From NCBI RefSeq assembly GCF_004346265.1, contig NZ_SMAP01000006.1, positions 1 through 64,000 on the forward strand: a DNA stretch of 64,000 nt. The letters are read 5' to 3'. Positions within the stretch are counted from its first letter, which is position 1. Every line of letters starts with the position of its first letter. The translations under genes were made by a program, and so were the position numbers. The stretch is from Thermomonas haemolytica (GTDB taxonomy: Bacteria; Pseudomonadota; Gammaproteobacteria; Xanthomonadales; Xanthomonadaceae). Under the pieces are notes generated by a model. It saw nothing but the letters and a program-made list of their open reading frames with translations. It had not been told where the DNA came from and ran no database searches. Shown one piece after another: positions 25,327 to 40,200 of the stretch.

Positions 25327-26985
25327 TTAATTCGCTTCCAGCAGCTTCTTCGCCGCGGCGCGGGCTTCCTTGCTGACATCCGCGCCGCCCAGCATGCGGG
25401 CGATCTCGTCCACGCGGCCGGCGGCATTCAGCGCGACCACCGCGGACTGGGTGATGCCATCCTTCGCCGCCTTGCTGACCCGGTATTGGGCGTGGCCGGC
25501 GGCGGCGACCTGCGGCTGGTGGGTCACGCACAGCACCTGCTTGGTGGCGCCGAGCGCGCGCAGCTTGGCACCTACCGCGGCGGCGACGGCGCCGCCGATG
25601 CCGGCATCCACTTCGTCGAACACCAGCGTGGCGGCGGCGTCCTGGCCCTGGGTGGCCACCTCGATCGCCAGCGAGATGCGCGAGAGCTCGCCGCCGGAGG
25701 CGACCTTGCGCAGCGGGCGCGGCGGCTGGCCGGGATTGGCGGAGACCAGGAACTCCACGCGCTCGCGGCCCTGCGGGTCGGGCGTGTCGGCGGCGTTCGG
25801 TTCCAGTGCCACCTCGAAGCGGCCGCCTTGCATGCCCAGCGCGTCCATCAGCGCGGTGATCGCGCCGGCCAGCGCGTCGCCGGCGTTGCGACGGGAGGCG
25901 GAGAGTGCGGCGGCGGCGGCCTGCCAGTCGGCCAGCGCCGAGGCGATGTCGCGGTCCAGCCGCTGCAGGCGCGCATCGGCATCGGCCAGCGATTCGAGTT
26001 CGATGGCGAGCGCGTCACGGTGCGCGGCCAGCTGGTCGGGCGGGACCCGGTGCTTGCGCGCCAGGTCGTGGATGCGGCCGAGTCGGCGCTCGATCTCGGC
26101 CAGCGCGGCAGGGTCGAGGTCGAGGTCATCGCGGATCCGCTGCAGCAGCGCCAGCGCCTCGTCCAGCTGGATGCCGGCGGAATCGAGCATCGCGTCCACC
26201 TCGCCCAGGCGCGGTTCGTAGGCGGCCTCGCGCTGGAGGCCGCCGCGCAGGTGTTGCAGGCGCGCGCCGAGGGCGTCGTCGCCGCCGAGCTGGTCCAGGG
26301 CGTGGTCGCAGGCCGCGATCAGCGCGGCGGCATGGGCATGGCGGCGGTGGCTGGCATCCAATTCGGCCAGCGCGGCCGGCTCCAGCGGCAGCGTCTGCAA
26401 CTCGTCCAGCTGGTGCTGCAGCCAGGCCTGGCGCTCGCCGACGTCGCCGCGGGCGAGCAGGGCGTCGCGTTCCTGCTGCAGCGCCTTCCAGCGCCCGGCG
26501 CTGTCGGCCACGGCAGCGAGCAGCGCGGGATGGCGGGCGAAATCGTCCAGCAGGCGGGTTTGCTGCGGGCGCGCCAGCAGGGCCTGCTGGGCGTGCTGGC
26601 CGTGGATATCCACCAGCAGCGCGGCCAGTTCGGCCAGCTGCGCCAGCGGCACCGCGCGGCCATTGATCCAGGCCTTGGAACCGCCGTCCGCGCGCAGGGT
26701 GCGCCGCAGCTGGCAGGCGCCGGCGTCGTCCAGCTCGGCCTCGGCCAGCCAGGCGACGGCGGCCGGGCAGTCGTCCAACGTGAACTCGGCGGACAGCTCG
26801 GCGCGCTGGGCGCCGTGGCGCACCGCGCCGGCATCGCCGCGGGCGCCGGACAAAAAGCCCAGCGCGTCCACCAGCAGCGACTTGCCGGCGCCGGTTTCGC
26901 CCGAGATCACGGTCAGGCCGGGGCCGAATTCCAGCTCGGCCTGGGCCACCACGGCGAAATCGCGGATCGAAAGTCGGGTCAGCAT
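25327..26985 (-). CDS. recN: DNA repair protein RecN
   Basis: A 552-aa SMC-like ATPase of standard length. The N-terminal MLTRLSIRDFAVVAQAELEF and Walker A SGETGAGKSLLVDAL lead into a long coiled-coil middle. The C-terminal signature KVASGGELSRISLAIEV and Walker B TLVFDEVDAGIGG follow. RecN bridges DNA ends during double-strand break repair. It is divergent from hrcA. I saw no convincing LexA box in the 76-nt gap. It is co-oriented with the R-M operon but 67 nt upstream of its promoter dyad on the other side, so read-through into the R-M genes does not apply: transcription of recN ends at 25327, towards the R-M start. Confidence 0.97.
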   Translation of the reverse strand: MLTRLSIRDFAVVAQAELEFGPGLTVISGETGAGKSLLVDALGFLSGARGDAGAVRHGAQRAELSAEFTLDDCPAAVAWLAEAELDDAGACQLRRTLRADGGSKAWINGRAVPLAQLAELAALLVDIHGQHAQQALLARPQQTRLLDDFARHPALLAAVADSAGRWKALQQERDALLARGDVGERQAWLQHQLDELQTLPLEPAALAELDASHRRHAHAAALIAACDHALDQLGGDDALGARLQHLRGGLQREAAYEPRLGEVDAMLDSAGIQLDEALALLQRIRDDLDLDPAALAEIERRLGRIHDLARKHRVPPDQLAAHRDALAIELESLADADARLQRLDRDIASALADWQAAAAALSASRRNAGDALAGAITALMDALGMQGGRFEVALEPNAADTPDPQGRERVEFLVSANPGQPPRPLRKVASGGELSRISLAIEVATQGQDAAATLVFDEVDAGIGGAVAAAVGAKLRALGATKQVLCVTHQPQVAAAGHAQYRVSKAAKDGITQSAVVALNAAGRVDEIARMLGGADVSKEARAAAKKLLEAN

Positions 26986-27026
26986 GGGGCGGCATTGTGC
27001 CTGCGGCGGTCGGAGGCCGGTAGCAG

Positions 27027-27055
27027 TTGCAAGCCGGCGGGCCGGCGCTTACAAC
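27027..27055 (+). promoter_or_regulatory. Putative promoter of hrcA, leaderless
   Basis: TTGCAA (27027-27032) and TACAAC (27050-27055) are 17 nt apart and the -10 ends 6 nt before the hrcA ATG (27062). No Shine-Dalgarno fits in the remaining space. A CIRCE element (TTAGCACTC, 9 nt, GAGTGCTAA) is absent. Confidence 0.45.
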
Positions 27056-27061
27056 CACGGC

Positions 27062-28111
27062 ATGGCCCGCAAGCCCCACGACATCCGCCAGGACCCGCGC
27101 GCGCGCCAGCTGCTGCGCACGCTGGTGGCGCGCCATATCCGCAGCGGCGAACCGGTAGGGTCGCAGACGCTGGCGAAGCATGCGGGGCTGGACGTGAGCC
27201 CGGCCACCATCCGCAACATCCTGGCCTCGCTGGAGGACGCCGGGCTGCTGGCCGCGCCGCACAGTTCGGCCGGCCGGGTGCCCACGGCGCAGGGCTACCG
27301 ACTGTTCGTGGATTCCCTGCTGCAGGTCAAGCCGTTGGCGGCCGAGGAACTGGACCGCCTGCGCAGCGGGCTGCCGGCCGGGGCGGGCACCCAGGCGCTG
27401 CTGGGCAGTACCTCGGAGCTGCTGTCGGCGATGACCCATTTCGCCGGCATGGTCAGCGTGCCCAAGCGCGAGAGCTTCGCGTTCCGCCAGATCGACTTCG
27501 TCGCGCTGGACCCGCAGCGGGTGCTGGCGATCCTCGTCTTCGCCGACGGTGAGGTACAGAACCGGGTGGTGCAGGCGCGGCGCGCGTTCTCGCCCTCCGA
27601 ACTGGAGCAGGCCGCGAACTATCTCAACGCCCATTTCGCCGGGCAGCCGCTGTCGCTGATCCGCGCCGCGCTGCTGCGCGAGCTGCGCGCAGCGCGCAGC
27701 GAGATGGAGCGGCTGCTGGCGAGCTCGGTGGAGTTGGCCGAGCAGGCGTTCGCTCCCGCATCCGAGGACGACATGGTAGTGGCCGGGCAGACCCGCCTGC
27801 TGGGGCTGCAGGACCTGGGCGACCTCGAGCGCCTGCGTGCGCTGTTCGAGGCCTTCGCGGAGAAGCGCGAGCTGCTGCAGCTGCTGGAGCGCACCGCCAA
27901 GGCGCCGGGCATGCGGGTGTTCATCGGCGAGGAAACCGGGCTGGCGCCGCTGGAAGGCATGTCGCTGGTGACCGCGCCCTACGGCCGCGACGGCCAGGTG
28001 CTGGGCGTGCTGGGGGTGATCGGCCCCAGCCGGATGGCCTACGAGCGGGTGATCCCGGTAGTGGAGGCCACCGCCGCCGTGCTCGGGGCCGCCTTGAATC
28101 CCGACCCGTAA
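27062..28111 (+). CDS. hrcA: Heat-inducible transcription repressor HrcA
   Basis: A 349-aa protein with an N-terminal winged helix (RQLLRTLVARHIRSGEPVGS, VSPATIRNILASLEDAGLL, HSSAGRVPTAQGYRLFVDSL) and a GAF-like core ending in LGVIGPSRMAYERVIPVVEA. HrcA represses groE and/or dnaK operons by binding CIRCE, with GroEL needed for folding. ATG 27062 begins the conserved sequence. It heads hrcA-grpE-dnaK-dnaJ. No CIRCE is present upstream of it or of dnaK, so its operator is probably at groESL elsewhere. Confidence 0.97.
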   Translation: MARKPHDIRQDPRARQLLRTLVARHIRSGEPVGSQTLAKHAGLDVSPATIRNILASLEDAGLLAAPHSSAGRVPTAQGYRLFVDSLLQVKPLAAEELDRLRSGLPAGAGTQALLGSTSELLSAMTHFAGMVSVPKRESFAFRQIDFVALDPQRVLAILVFADGEVQNRVVQARRAFSPSELEQAANYLNAHFAGQPLSLIRAALLRELRAARSEMERLLASSVELAEQAFAPASEDDMVVAGQTRLLGLQDLGDLERLRALFEAFAEKRELLQLLERTAKAPGMRVFIGEETGLAPLEGMSLVTAPYGRDGQVLGVLGVIGPSRMAYERVIPVVEATAAVLGAALNPDP

Positions 28112-28163
28112 GGCCCCATAGCCCGGTTCAGTGCGGCAGCCGCCGCGACAGTGAACCGTGCAC

Positions 28164-28691
28164 ATGAGCAACGACCCGACCCAAGACCCCACGCAGGACG
28201 CGCCGCAGGACGCGAACGACACCACCGCCGCGGTGGAGCCGCAGGATGAGCTGGAGGCGCTGCGCGCCGAGGTTGAGCAGCTCAAGGCGCAGTCGCTGAT
28301 CGAGCGCGCCGACCTGGAGAACCAGCGAAAGCGGCTGGCGCGCGATATCGAGATGGCCCGCAAGTTCGCCAACGAGCGCCTGCTGAGCGACCTGCTGCCG
28401 GTGTTCGACAGCCTCGACGCCGGCCTCGCCGCCGCCGGCGCCGATGCCGGCGCGCTGCGCCAGGGCATGGAGCTGACCTATAAGCAGCTGCTGAAGGTGG
28501 CCGCCGACAACGGCATGGAAGTGCTGGACCCGACCGGCCAGCCGTTCGATCCCGAGCACCACCAGGCGATCAGCCAGGGCGAGGCCGAGGGCGTCGCGCC
28601 CGGGCACGTCATCAACGTGTTCCAGAAGGGCTACCGGCTCAACGGCCGGCTGCTGCGGCCGGCGTTGGTGATCGTGGCCAGGAACGACTGA
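28164..28691 (+). CDS. grpE: Nucleotide exchange factor GrpE
   Basis: A 175-aa protein from ATG 28164. A GTG two codons upstream (28158) is an alternative. An acidic, disordered N-terminus (Asp/Gln/Pro repeats) leads into the long dimerising helix ([23 protein letters not shown] region) and the C-terminal beta domain with [15 protein letters not shown] and [19 protein letters not shown]. It releases ADP from DnaK, the gene 107 nt downstream. Confidence 0.96.
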   Translation: MSNDPTQDPTQDAPQDANDTTAAVEPQDELEALRAEVEQLKAQSLIERADLENQRKRLARDIEMARKFANERLLSDLLPVFDSLDAGLAAAGADAGALRQGMELTYKQLLKVAADNGMEVLDPTGQPFDPEHHQAISQGEAEGVAPGHVINVFQKGYRLNGRLLRPALVIVARND

Positions 28692-28707
28692 ACGCCCCGC
28701 CGCGCGG

Positions 28708-28738
28708 CCCTTGAAGGCGCCGCCGGCACCCCCAGATA
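28708..28738 (+). promoter_or_regulatory. Sigma-32 heat-shock promoter of dnaK
   Basis: CCCTTGAA (28708-28715) and CCCCCAGATA (28729-28738) are separated by 13 nt, matching the sigma-32 (RpoH) consensus CTTGAA with CCCCAT. It lies 60 nt before the dnaK ATG, so dnaK has a heat-inducible promoter separate from that of hrcA-grpE. Confidence 0.75.
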
Positions 28739-28798
28739 GCAGCCATCGGCGCAGCGCGCCCCCGACATCGACATTCGAGCATCCAAGAGGACACCACC

Positions 28799-30724
<1,926 letters not shown>

Positions 30725-30745
30725 TCCACGACGGCAGGCAGGCAC

Positions 30746-30771
30746 GCGAACGCCCGGTCACGGGCGTTCGC
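30746..30771 (+). terminator. Strong hairpin after dnaK
   Basis: A perfect 11-bp stem GCGAACGCCCG/CGGGCGTTCGC with the loop GTCA starts 22 nt after the dnaK stop and ends 20 nt before the next gene. No T-run follows, so it may attenuate transcription or protect the dnaK mRNA 3' end instead of fully terminating, giving dnaK more product than dnaJ. Confidence 0.55.
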
Positions 30772-30790
30772 TGCGTAGGGGGAGGACGCG

Positions 30791-31369
30791 ATGGGCAAGG
30801 GACGGTTGGAGGCTTTCAGCGATGGCGTGCTCGCCATCGTCATCACCATCATGGTGCTGGAGCTGAAGGTGCCGCACGGCAGCGACCTGGCGTCGCTGCA
30901 GCCGCTGCTTCCGGTCTTCCTCAGCTACGTGCTCAGCTTCGTGTACGTGGGCATCTACTGGAACAACCACCACCACATGCTGCATGCCACCCGTCGGGTG
31001 AGCGGCGGCGTGTTGTGGGCGAACCTGCACCTGCTGTTCTGGCTGTCGCTGTTCCCGTTCGCCACCGCGTGGATGGGCGAAAACCACTTCACCGCGGTGC
31101 CGACGGCGGCCTACGGCGTGGTGCTGCTGATGGCGGCGATCGCCTACTGGGTGCTGCAGCAGCGCATCATCACGCTGGAAGGGCCGGACTCGCTGCTGGC
31201 CCGGGCGGTCGGCGCGGACATCAAGGGCAAGCTGTCGCCATTGGCGTACCTGCTCGCGATCGCGCTGGCCTTCGTGCAGCCGTGGCTGGCCTGGGCGGTG
31301 TACGTGCTGGTCGCACTGGTGTGGCTGGTGCCGGACCGGCGCATCGAATCGAGAATTGAAGGCTCATGA
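30791..31369 (+). CDS. TMEM175-like (DUF1211) membrane protein
   Basis: A 192-aa protein with about six hydrophobic helices. It opens with the family signature [22 protein letters not shown] (F-S-D-G). Next come [23 protein letters not shown] and [19 protein letters not shown], and near the end a helix [20 protein letters not shown]. Bacterial TMEM175 proteins are potassium-selective channels built from the FSD motif. The gene's TGA overlaps the dnaJ ATG (ATGA), so the two are translationally coupled, and it sits inside the chaperone operon. A GGGGGAGG stretch lies upstream as RBS. Channel activity is family knowledge. Any heat-shock role is inference. Confidence 0.82.
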   Translation: MGKGRLEAFSDGVLAIVITIMVLELKVPHGSDLASLQPLLPVFLSYVLSFVYVGIYWNNHHHMLHATRRVSGGVLWANLHLLFWLSLFPFATAWMGENHFTAVPTAAYGVVLLMAAIAYWVLQQRIITLEGPDSLLARAVGADIKGKLSPLAYLLAIALAFVQPWLAWAVYVLVALVWLVPDRRIESRIEGS

Positions 31370-32490
31370 GCAAGCGCGACTACTACGAAGTCCTGGGCGT
31401 GTCCCGCAACGCCAGCGACGAGGAATTGAAGAAGGCCTATCGCCGCTGCGCGATGAAGTACCACCCCGATCGCAATCCCGGCGACAAGGCCGCCGAGGCC
31501 GCGTTCAAGGAGTGCAAGGAGGCCTACGAGGTCCTGAGCGACGGCGGCAAGCGCCGGATGTACGACCAGCACGGGCACGCCGCGTTCGAACACGGCATGG
31601 GCGGCGGCAATGCCGGCCCCGGGTTCGCCGATATGGGCGACATCTTCGGCGACATCTTCGGCAACATTTTCGGCGGTGGACGCCAGCAGGGCCCGCGCCG
31701 CGGCGCCGACGTCGGCTACGTGATGGAGCTGGACCTCGAGGAAGCCGTCGCGGGCGTGGAAAAGACCATCCATATCCCCACCCTGGCGATGTGCGAGCCG
31801 TGCAAGGGCAGCGGTTCCGAGGACGGCAAGGTCGAGACCTGCAGCACCTGCCACGGGCGCGGCCAGGTCCGCATGCAGCGCGGTCCCTTCATGATGCAGG
31901 CCCCTTGCCCGCACTGCGACGGCAGTGGCAAGACCATCGCCCATCCCTGCAAGCACTGCAGCGGCAACGGTCGCGTGCACGATGAAAAGACCCTGCAGGT
32001 GCGGATCCCGGCCGGGGTCGATAACGGCGACCGCATCCGCCTGGCCGGCGAGGGCGAGGCCGGGCCGGCCGGCGCGCCCCCGGGCGATTTGTACGTGGAG
32101 GTGCGGGTGCGCCCGCATCCGATCTTCGAGCGCGATGGCGACGACCTGCACTGCGAAGTGCCGATCCGGATCTCGCAGGCCGCGCTGGGCGACAGCGTGC
32201 GGGTGCCGACCCTGGGTGGCGAGGTGGAGCTGCGGATTCCCGCCGAGACCCAGAGCGGGCGCGTATTCCGCCTGCGCGACCGCGGGGTGAAGTCGGTACG
32301 CAGCCGGCATCCGGGCGACCTCTACTGCAAGGTCGTGGTGGAGACCCCGGTCAACCTTACGGCCGAGCAGCGCGAGCTGCTCGAGAAGTTCGAGGCCACC
32401 TTCACCGGCGAGAACGCGCGCCGGCATTCGCCGAAGTCCAGCACTTTCCTCGACGGGGTGAAGGGCTTCTGGGACCGCATGGTGTCCTGA
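31366..32490 (+). CDS. dnaJ: Chaperone protein DnaJ (Hsp40)
   Basis: A 374-aa type I DnaJ. The J-domain (~1-70) has [20 protein letters not shown] and the HPD in [12 protein letters not shown] Gly/Phe region with [15 protein letters not shown] follows. The four zinc-binding repeats are [24 protein letters not shown] and CKHCSGNG. The C-terminal substrate domains include [21 protein letters not shown]. It delivers clients to DnaK and stimulates its ATPase. The start overlaps the TMEM175-like gene stop by 4 nt. Confidence 0.98.
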   Translation: MSKRDYYEVLGVSRNASDEELKKAYRRCAMKYHPDRNPGDKAAEAAFKECKEAYEVLSDGGKRRMYDQHGHAAFEHGMGGGNAGPGFADMGDIFGDIFGNIFGGGRQQGPRRGADVGYVMELDLEEAVAGVEKTIHIPTLAMCEPCKGSGSEDGKVETCSTCHGRGQVRMQRGPFMMQAPCPHCDGSGKTIAHPCKHCSGNGRVHDEKTLQVRIPAGVDNGDRIRLAGEGEAGPAGAPPGDLYVEVRVRPHPIFERDGDDLHCEVPIRISQAALGDSVRVPTLGGEVELRIPAETQSGRVFRLRDRGVKSVRSRHPGDLYCKVVVETPVNLTAEQRELLEKFEATFTGENARRHSPKSSTFLDGVKGFWDRMVS

Positions 32491-32624
32491 ATCCTGTCGC
32501 ATGATCCCCCGTCGCCGATCGCAAGGTCCGGACGGGGCGGACGGACGGTCATACTGGTGCGATCAGTGGTGCCCGGCCATCACGGAACCATGACGGCAAT
32601 CAATAATCGCAGCCCTGCTTTCCG

Positions 32625-32640
32625 CTACCGTTGACGGTAG
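32625..32640. promoter_or_regulatory. Perfect dyad upstream of the DUF1631 gene
   Basis: CTACCGTTGACGGTAG has 7-bp arms (CTACCGT/ACGGTAG) and a 2-nt centre, 24 nt before the ATG at 32665. It may be an operator or a 5' UTR hairpin. The rest of the 174-nt gap shows no clear promoter. Confidence 0.45.
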
Positions 32641-32664
32641 GGCCACTCTGCCATTCCTGCCGCC

Positions 32665-34890
32665 ATGAGCTTCCGTTCCCCCGCGGACTCCATCCCTGTT
32701 TCCAGCGCCCCCAACGTGGCGCTGCTCGACGCCGTGCAAAAACACCTGCTGGACCGGGTGGGGCCTGCGCTGGACAGCGCCCTGGCCGACGTTGATGACT
32801 ACCTGTTTGACCGCAGCCAGAGCGGCGAGGAAACCCTCGGCATGCTCGCCCTGCGCGATATGCGTCGCGCCCGCGGCGAGATCGTGCAGAAGTTCCGCCA
32901 GGCGCTCCTGGACCGATTCCGCCAATTGCGCGAACGCCAGCCTGTGGGGCTGGAGACCGCCAGTGCCGGCCTGAGCCTGCTCTCGGAGCAGGCGCTCGAG
33001 GAGCAGCTGGCGATCGAACAGCTCGCCGCTTCCGTGCTGCGCGTGCATGCCTCCGCTTACGAAGTCGCGGCCAAGCGGCTGGCGGTGGTGGCCGGTCGCA
33101 GCGAGATCCCCAACCGTGAGAACCCGCTGGGGCCGGCGTTCCTGGCCGAGGCGCTGGGCAACGCGATGGGCCAGCTGGAGATGGACGATGCCCTGCGCAT
33201 CGTGGTCTTCAAGTATTTCGAGCGCGAACTGGCGGCCGCGCTGGGCGAGGTGTACGAGCGTTGCAATGCTCTGATGGTGACCGCAGGCGTGTTGCCGGAG
33301 CTGCGTGCGACCTCGCGCGCGCAGGCACCGCAACCCGCGCGTGCGCGGCCGGCGACCCCGGAACCGGCCGCGGCACCGGCCGCGCACGCGGCGGGGATGC
33401 CCGGTATGGCGGGGTCGACGGCGGAGGTCGCGCCAGCGATGCAGATCAGCCCGGCCGACCAGGCCCTGTTCGCCAGCATGCTGGGGCAGCTGCAGATGTG
33501 GCGCGCCGCGGTGGGCATGGCCGGGCAGGGAGCCTCGGCCGCGCCCGCCGGACCGGTGCTGCCGACCCAGGATCTGATGTCGATCCTGTCGCTGATGCAG
33601 CACGATTCCAGCGCTGCGTTCATGCCATCCGCGTCCGGCGACCAGGTTTCGCTGGCGGCGCAGTTGCGCCAGCAGATGGCGCAGAGCGCGCGCAAGCTCG
33701 GCGTCACCGGAGACAACCTGAATCTCGACGGGCTGGACGGCGACGCGGTGGACCTGGTCGCGCTGCTGTTCGACGTGCTGCTGGACGGTCCGCAATACGA
33801 CAACCGCATCCGCCAGAAGATCGGGCGCATGCTGGTCCCCTACGTGAAGGTGGCGGTCAAGGACCGGCGCATGTTCCTGTACAAGGAGCATCCGGCGCGG
33901 CGCCTGCTCAACACCGTGGCCGAGGCCTGCGAGGGCAATCGCGGCGAGGCGCCGCAGGAGCGCGAGCTGCTCAACCACGTGGATCACACCATCGATCGCC
34001 TGGTGGCGGAGTTCAACGAGGACGTGGCGATCTTCGAGACGCTGGAGCAGGAGCTGCGCGCCTACATGGCCCAGCACCGCAAGCGCTTCGAACTCGCGGA
34101 AAAGCGCAGCGCCGAGGCCCAGCGCGGGCGCGAGCGCCTGGAGCAGGCGCGTGCCAGCGTGCAGGCCGACCTCGAATGGCACCGCGGCAACCGTGCCCTG
34201 CCGCCGGTGTTGGACGATTTCATTTCCAAGCATGCCGCCCACCACCTGGTGCAGATGGCGCTGCGCGACGGCAAGGGCTCGCCGCGCTACGACAGCGCCA
34301 TGCGCGCCATCGACGACCTGCTGGCGGCGTTCGACCGCGCGGTCCAGCGCAAGCCGCTGGACCCGGCGCGGCCGCTGCCCGAAGCCGAGCTGCTGGCGAT
34401 GCTGGCCAGCGCCGGCTGCATCGGTGATGCCGGCGAGGCGGCGCTGGATGCCCTGAACGATGCCCTGGCCCGGCTGGTGGCAGGCGAGCCTGCGCTGCAG
34501 GCCGATCCGCGCATGCCGGCGCAGGCGGTCGCGCCGGAACCGCCCACGCCGGAGCCGGAGCCGCGTCTGGAAGTGGTGGCGGGGACCGCCGGGCTGGATT
34601 ACGACGCCGCCATGCTGGCGCGCATCCGCAAGCTGCAGGTCGGCAGCTGGGTGCAGTTGCAGGCCGGCGACGGCCATTTCGCGCCGGCGAAGGTGTCATG
34701 GATCAGCCCGATTTCCTCGCGCCTGCTGCTGGTGAACCGGCGCGGCATCCGCGTGCTGGTGGCCTCGGTGGAGGAGCTGGCGGTGATGGCCAAGCTGGGC
34801 AAGGTGATCGTGCGCGAGGCCGCCACCGCGTTCGAGGACGCCATGCACCAGGTGGCCGACCGCCTGCAGAGCGTGGCGGCCAAGCCCTGA
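32665..34890 (+). CDS. DUF1631 family protein
   Basis: A 741-aa cytosolic protein. N-terminal helices (LLDAVQKHLLDRVGPALDSAL, DYLFDRSQSGEETLGMLALRDMR) are followed by a Pro/Ala-rich linker (~215-260). A large helical core (~290-580) has KIGRMLVPYVKVAVKDRRMFL and HPARRLLNTVAEACEGN. A C-terminal small beta domain (~650-735: VGSWVQLQAGDGHFAPAKV, SSRLLLVNRRGIRVL) resembles a PilZ-like barrel but lacks the RxxxR...D/NxSxxG c-di-GMP motif as far as I can see. The family is common in Xanthomonads and Pseudomonads next to chaperone or car genes and has no established role. It stands between dnaJ and dapB with its own upstream gap. Confidence 0.85.
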   Translation: MSFRSPADSIPVSSAPNVALLDAVQKHLLDRVGPALDSALADVDDYLFDRSQSGEETLGMLALRDMRRARGEIVQKFRQALLDRFRQLRERQPVGLETASAGLSLLSEQALEEQLAIEQLAASVLRVHASAYEVAAKRLAVVAGRSEIPNRENPLGPAFLAEALGNAMGQLEMDDALRIVVFKYFERELAAALGEVYERCNALMVTAGVLPELRATSRAQAPQPARARPATPEPAAAPAAHAAGMPGMAGSTAEVAPAMQISPADQALFASMLGQLQMWRAAVGMAGQGASAAPAGPVLPTQDLMSILSLMQHDSSAAFMPSASGDQVSLAAQLRQQMAQSARKLGVTGDNLNLDGLDGDAVDLVALLFDVLLDGPQYDNRIRQKIGRMLVPYVKVAVKDRRMFLYKEHPARRLLNTVAEACEGNRGEAPQERELLNHVDHTIDRLVAEFNEDVAIFETLEQELRAYMAQHRKRFELAEKRSAEAQRGRERLEQARASVQADLEWHRGNRALPPVLDDFISKHAAHHLVQMALRDGKGSPRYDSAMRAIDDLLAAFDRAVQRKPLDPARPLPEAELLAMLASAGCIGDAGEAALDALNDALARLVAGEPALQADPRMPAQAVAPEPPTPEPEPRLEVVAGTAGLDYDAAMLARIRKLQVGSWVQLQAGDGHFAPAKVSWISPISSRLLLVNRRGIRVLVASVEELAVMAKLGKVIVREAATAFEDAMHQVADRLQSVAAKP

Positions 34891-34975
34891 GCAACGCCTG
34901 ATCCGCCGCTCATCCATCCCCGCGACGTCGCCGGCGCGGCTTGCCGCTGCCGCGGGCGCCGGCTAGCCTGCACGC

Positions 34976-35686
34976 ATGCAGACTCAGGTTCGCGTATTGG
35001 TCCACGGTGCCACCGGCAGGATGGGGCAGGCGTTGCTGCGCCTGTGCCGCGAGGACTCCAGCGGATGCGAGGTGGTGGCGGCGGTCGCGAGCAAGGTCGC
35101 CGCGCGCGTGGTGGAGGGCGTGCCGCACTTCACGTCGGCCGAGCTCACCGGCGTTCCCGCGTTCGATGTCGCCATCGATTTCAGCCTGCCGGAAGGGTTC
35201 GATGCGGTGCTCGCGCTGTGCGAGGCGCGCGGCGCGGCGCTGGTCTCCGGCACCACGGGCCTGTCCGATGCGCAAAAGGCGCGGCTGGATGCGGCGGCCG
35301 CGCACATCCCGCTGGTCTGGGCCAGCAACTTCAGCCTCGGGGTGGCGGTGCTGCACGAGCTGGTCGCGCGCGCAGCGGCCCTGCTGCCGGGTTGGGACTG
35401 CGACATCGTCGAGGCCCACCACACCCGCAAGCTGGATGCGCCCTCGGGCACCGCGTTGACGCTGGGGGCGGCCGCGGAAACCGGCGGCGCGCACCCGCAC
35501 TATGCCTCGATCCGCGCCGGCGACATCGTCGGCGAGCACCTGGTGCAGTTCGCCACCGCCGGCGAGCGCATCGAGCTGGTGCACCGCGCCACCAACCGCG
35601 ACATCTTCGCGCGCGGCGCGCTGCACGCGGCGCGGCGGCTGAATGGGCGCGCGCCGGGCCGTTACCGGATCGCCGATCTGCTTTGA
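34976..35686 (+). CDS. dapB: 4-hydroxy-tetrahydrodipicolinate reductase
   Basis: A 236-aa protein, somewhat shorter than the ~270-aa enterobacterial enzyme. The N-terminal Rossmann motif VHGATGRMGQALL binds NAD(P)H. SGTTGLSDAQK and ASNFSLGVAVL are present, and the substrate-binding signature is AHHTRKLDAPSGTALTLG. It makes tetrahydrodipicolinate for lysine and peptidoglycan synthesis. In Xanthomonas it also sits immediately upstream of carA. A 127-nt leader separates it from carA. Confidence 0.94.
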   Translation: MQTQVRVLVHGATGRMGQALLRLCREDSSGCEVVAAVASKVAARVVEGVPHFTSAELTGVPAFDVAIDFSLPEGFDAVLALCEARGAALVSGTTGLSDAQKARLDAAAAHIPLVWASNFSLGVAVLHELVARAAALLPGWDCDIVEAHHTRKLDAPSGTALTLGAAAETGGAHPHYASIRAGDIVGEHLVQFATAGERIELVHRATNRDIFARGALHAARRLNGRAPGRYRIADLL

Positions 35687-35724
35687 CGTCTTTGCGAAGG
35701 CTGGCGCCGGCCGCCGCGCGCCGG

Positions 35725-35813
35725 TACAATTCCGGCTCGCCTGAACCCCCTCCAGCTCCGAACCGGCACCGCCGCTTCGGCGCTTTCTTGCAACCCGACG
35801 CAAGGCGACGCAC
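35725..35813 (+). promoter_or_regulatory. carAB leader: -10-like TACAAT and small hairpin
   Basis: TACAAT at 35725-35730 is a good -10 box without a recognisable -35 at the right distance. The ~75-nt leader holds CGCCGCTTCGGCG (35770-35782), a 5-bp hairpin followed by CTTTCTT, which could be a weak attenuator. Pyrimidine or arginine control is common for carAB but is not demonstrated by this sequence. Confidence 0.35.

Positions 35814-40196
<4,383 letters not shown>

Positions 40197-40200
<4 letters not shown>

Noticed and set aside
26986-27061. LexA/SOS box upstream of recN
   Set aside because: No sequence resembling a known gammaproteobacterial or Xanthomonad LexA operator could be found in the gap.
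28112-28163. CIRCE element between hrcA and grpE
   Set aside because: No TTAGCACTC/GAGTGCTAA half-sites are present.
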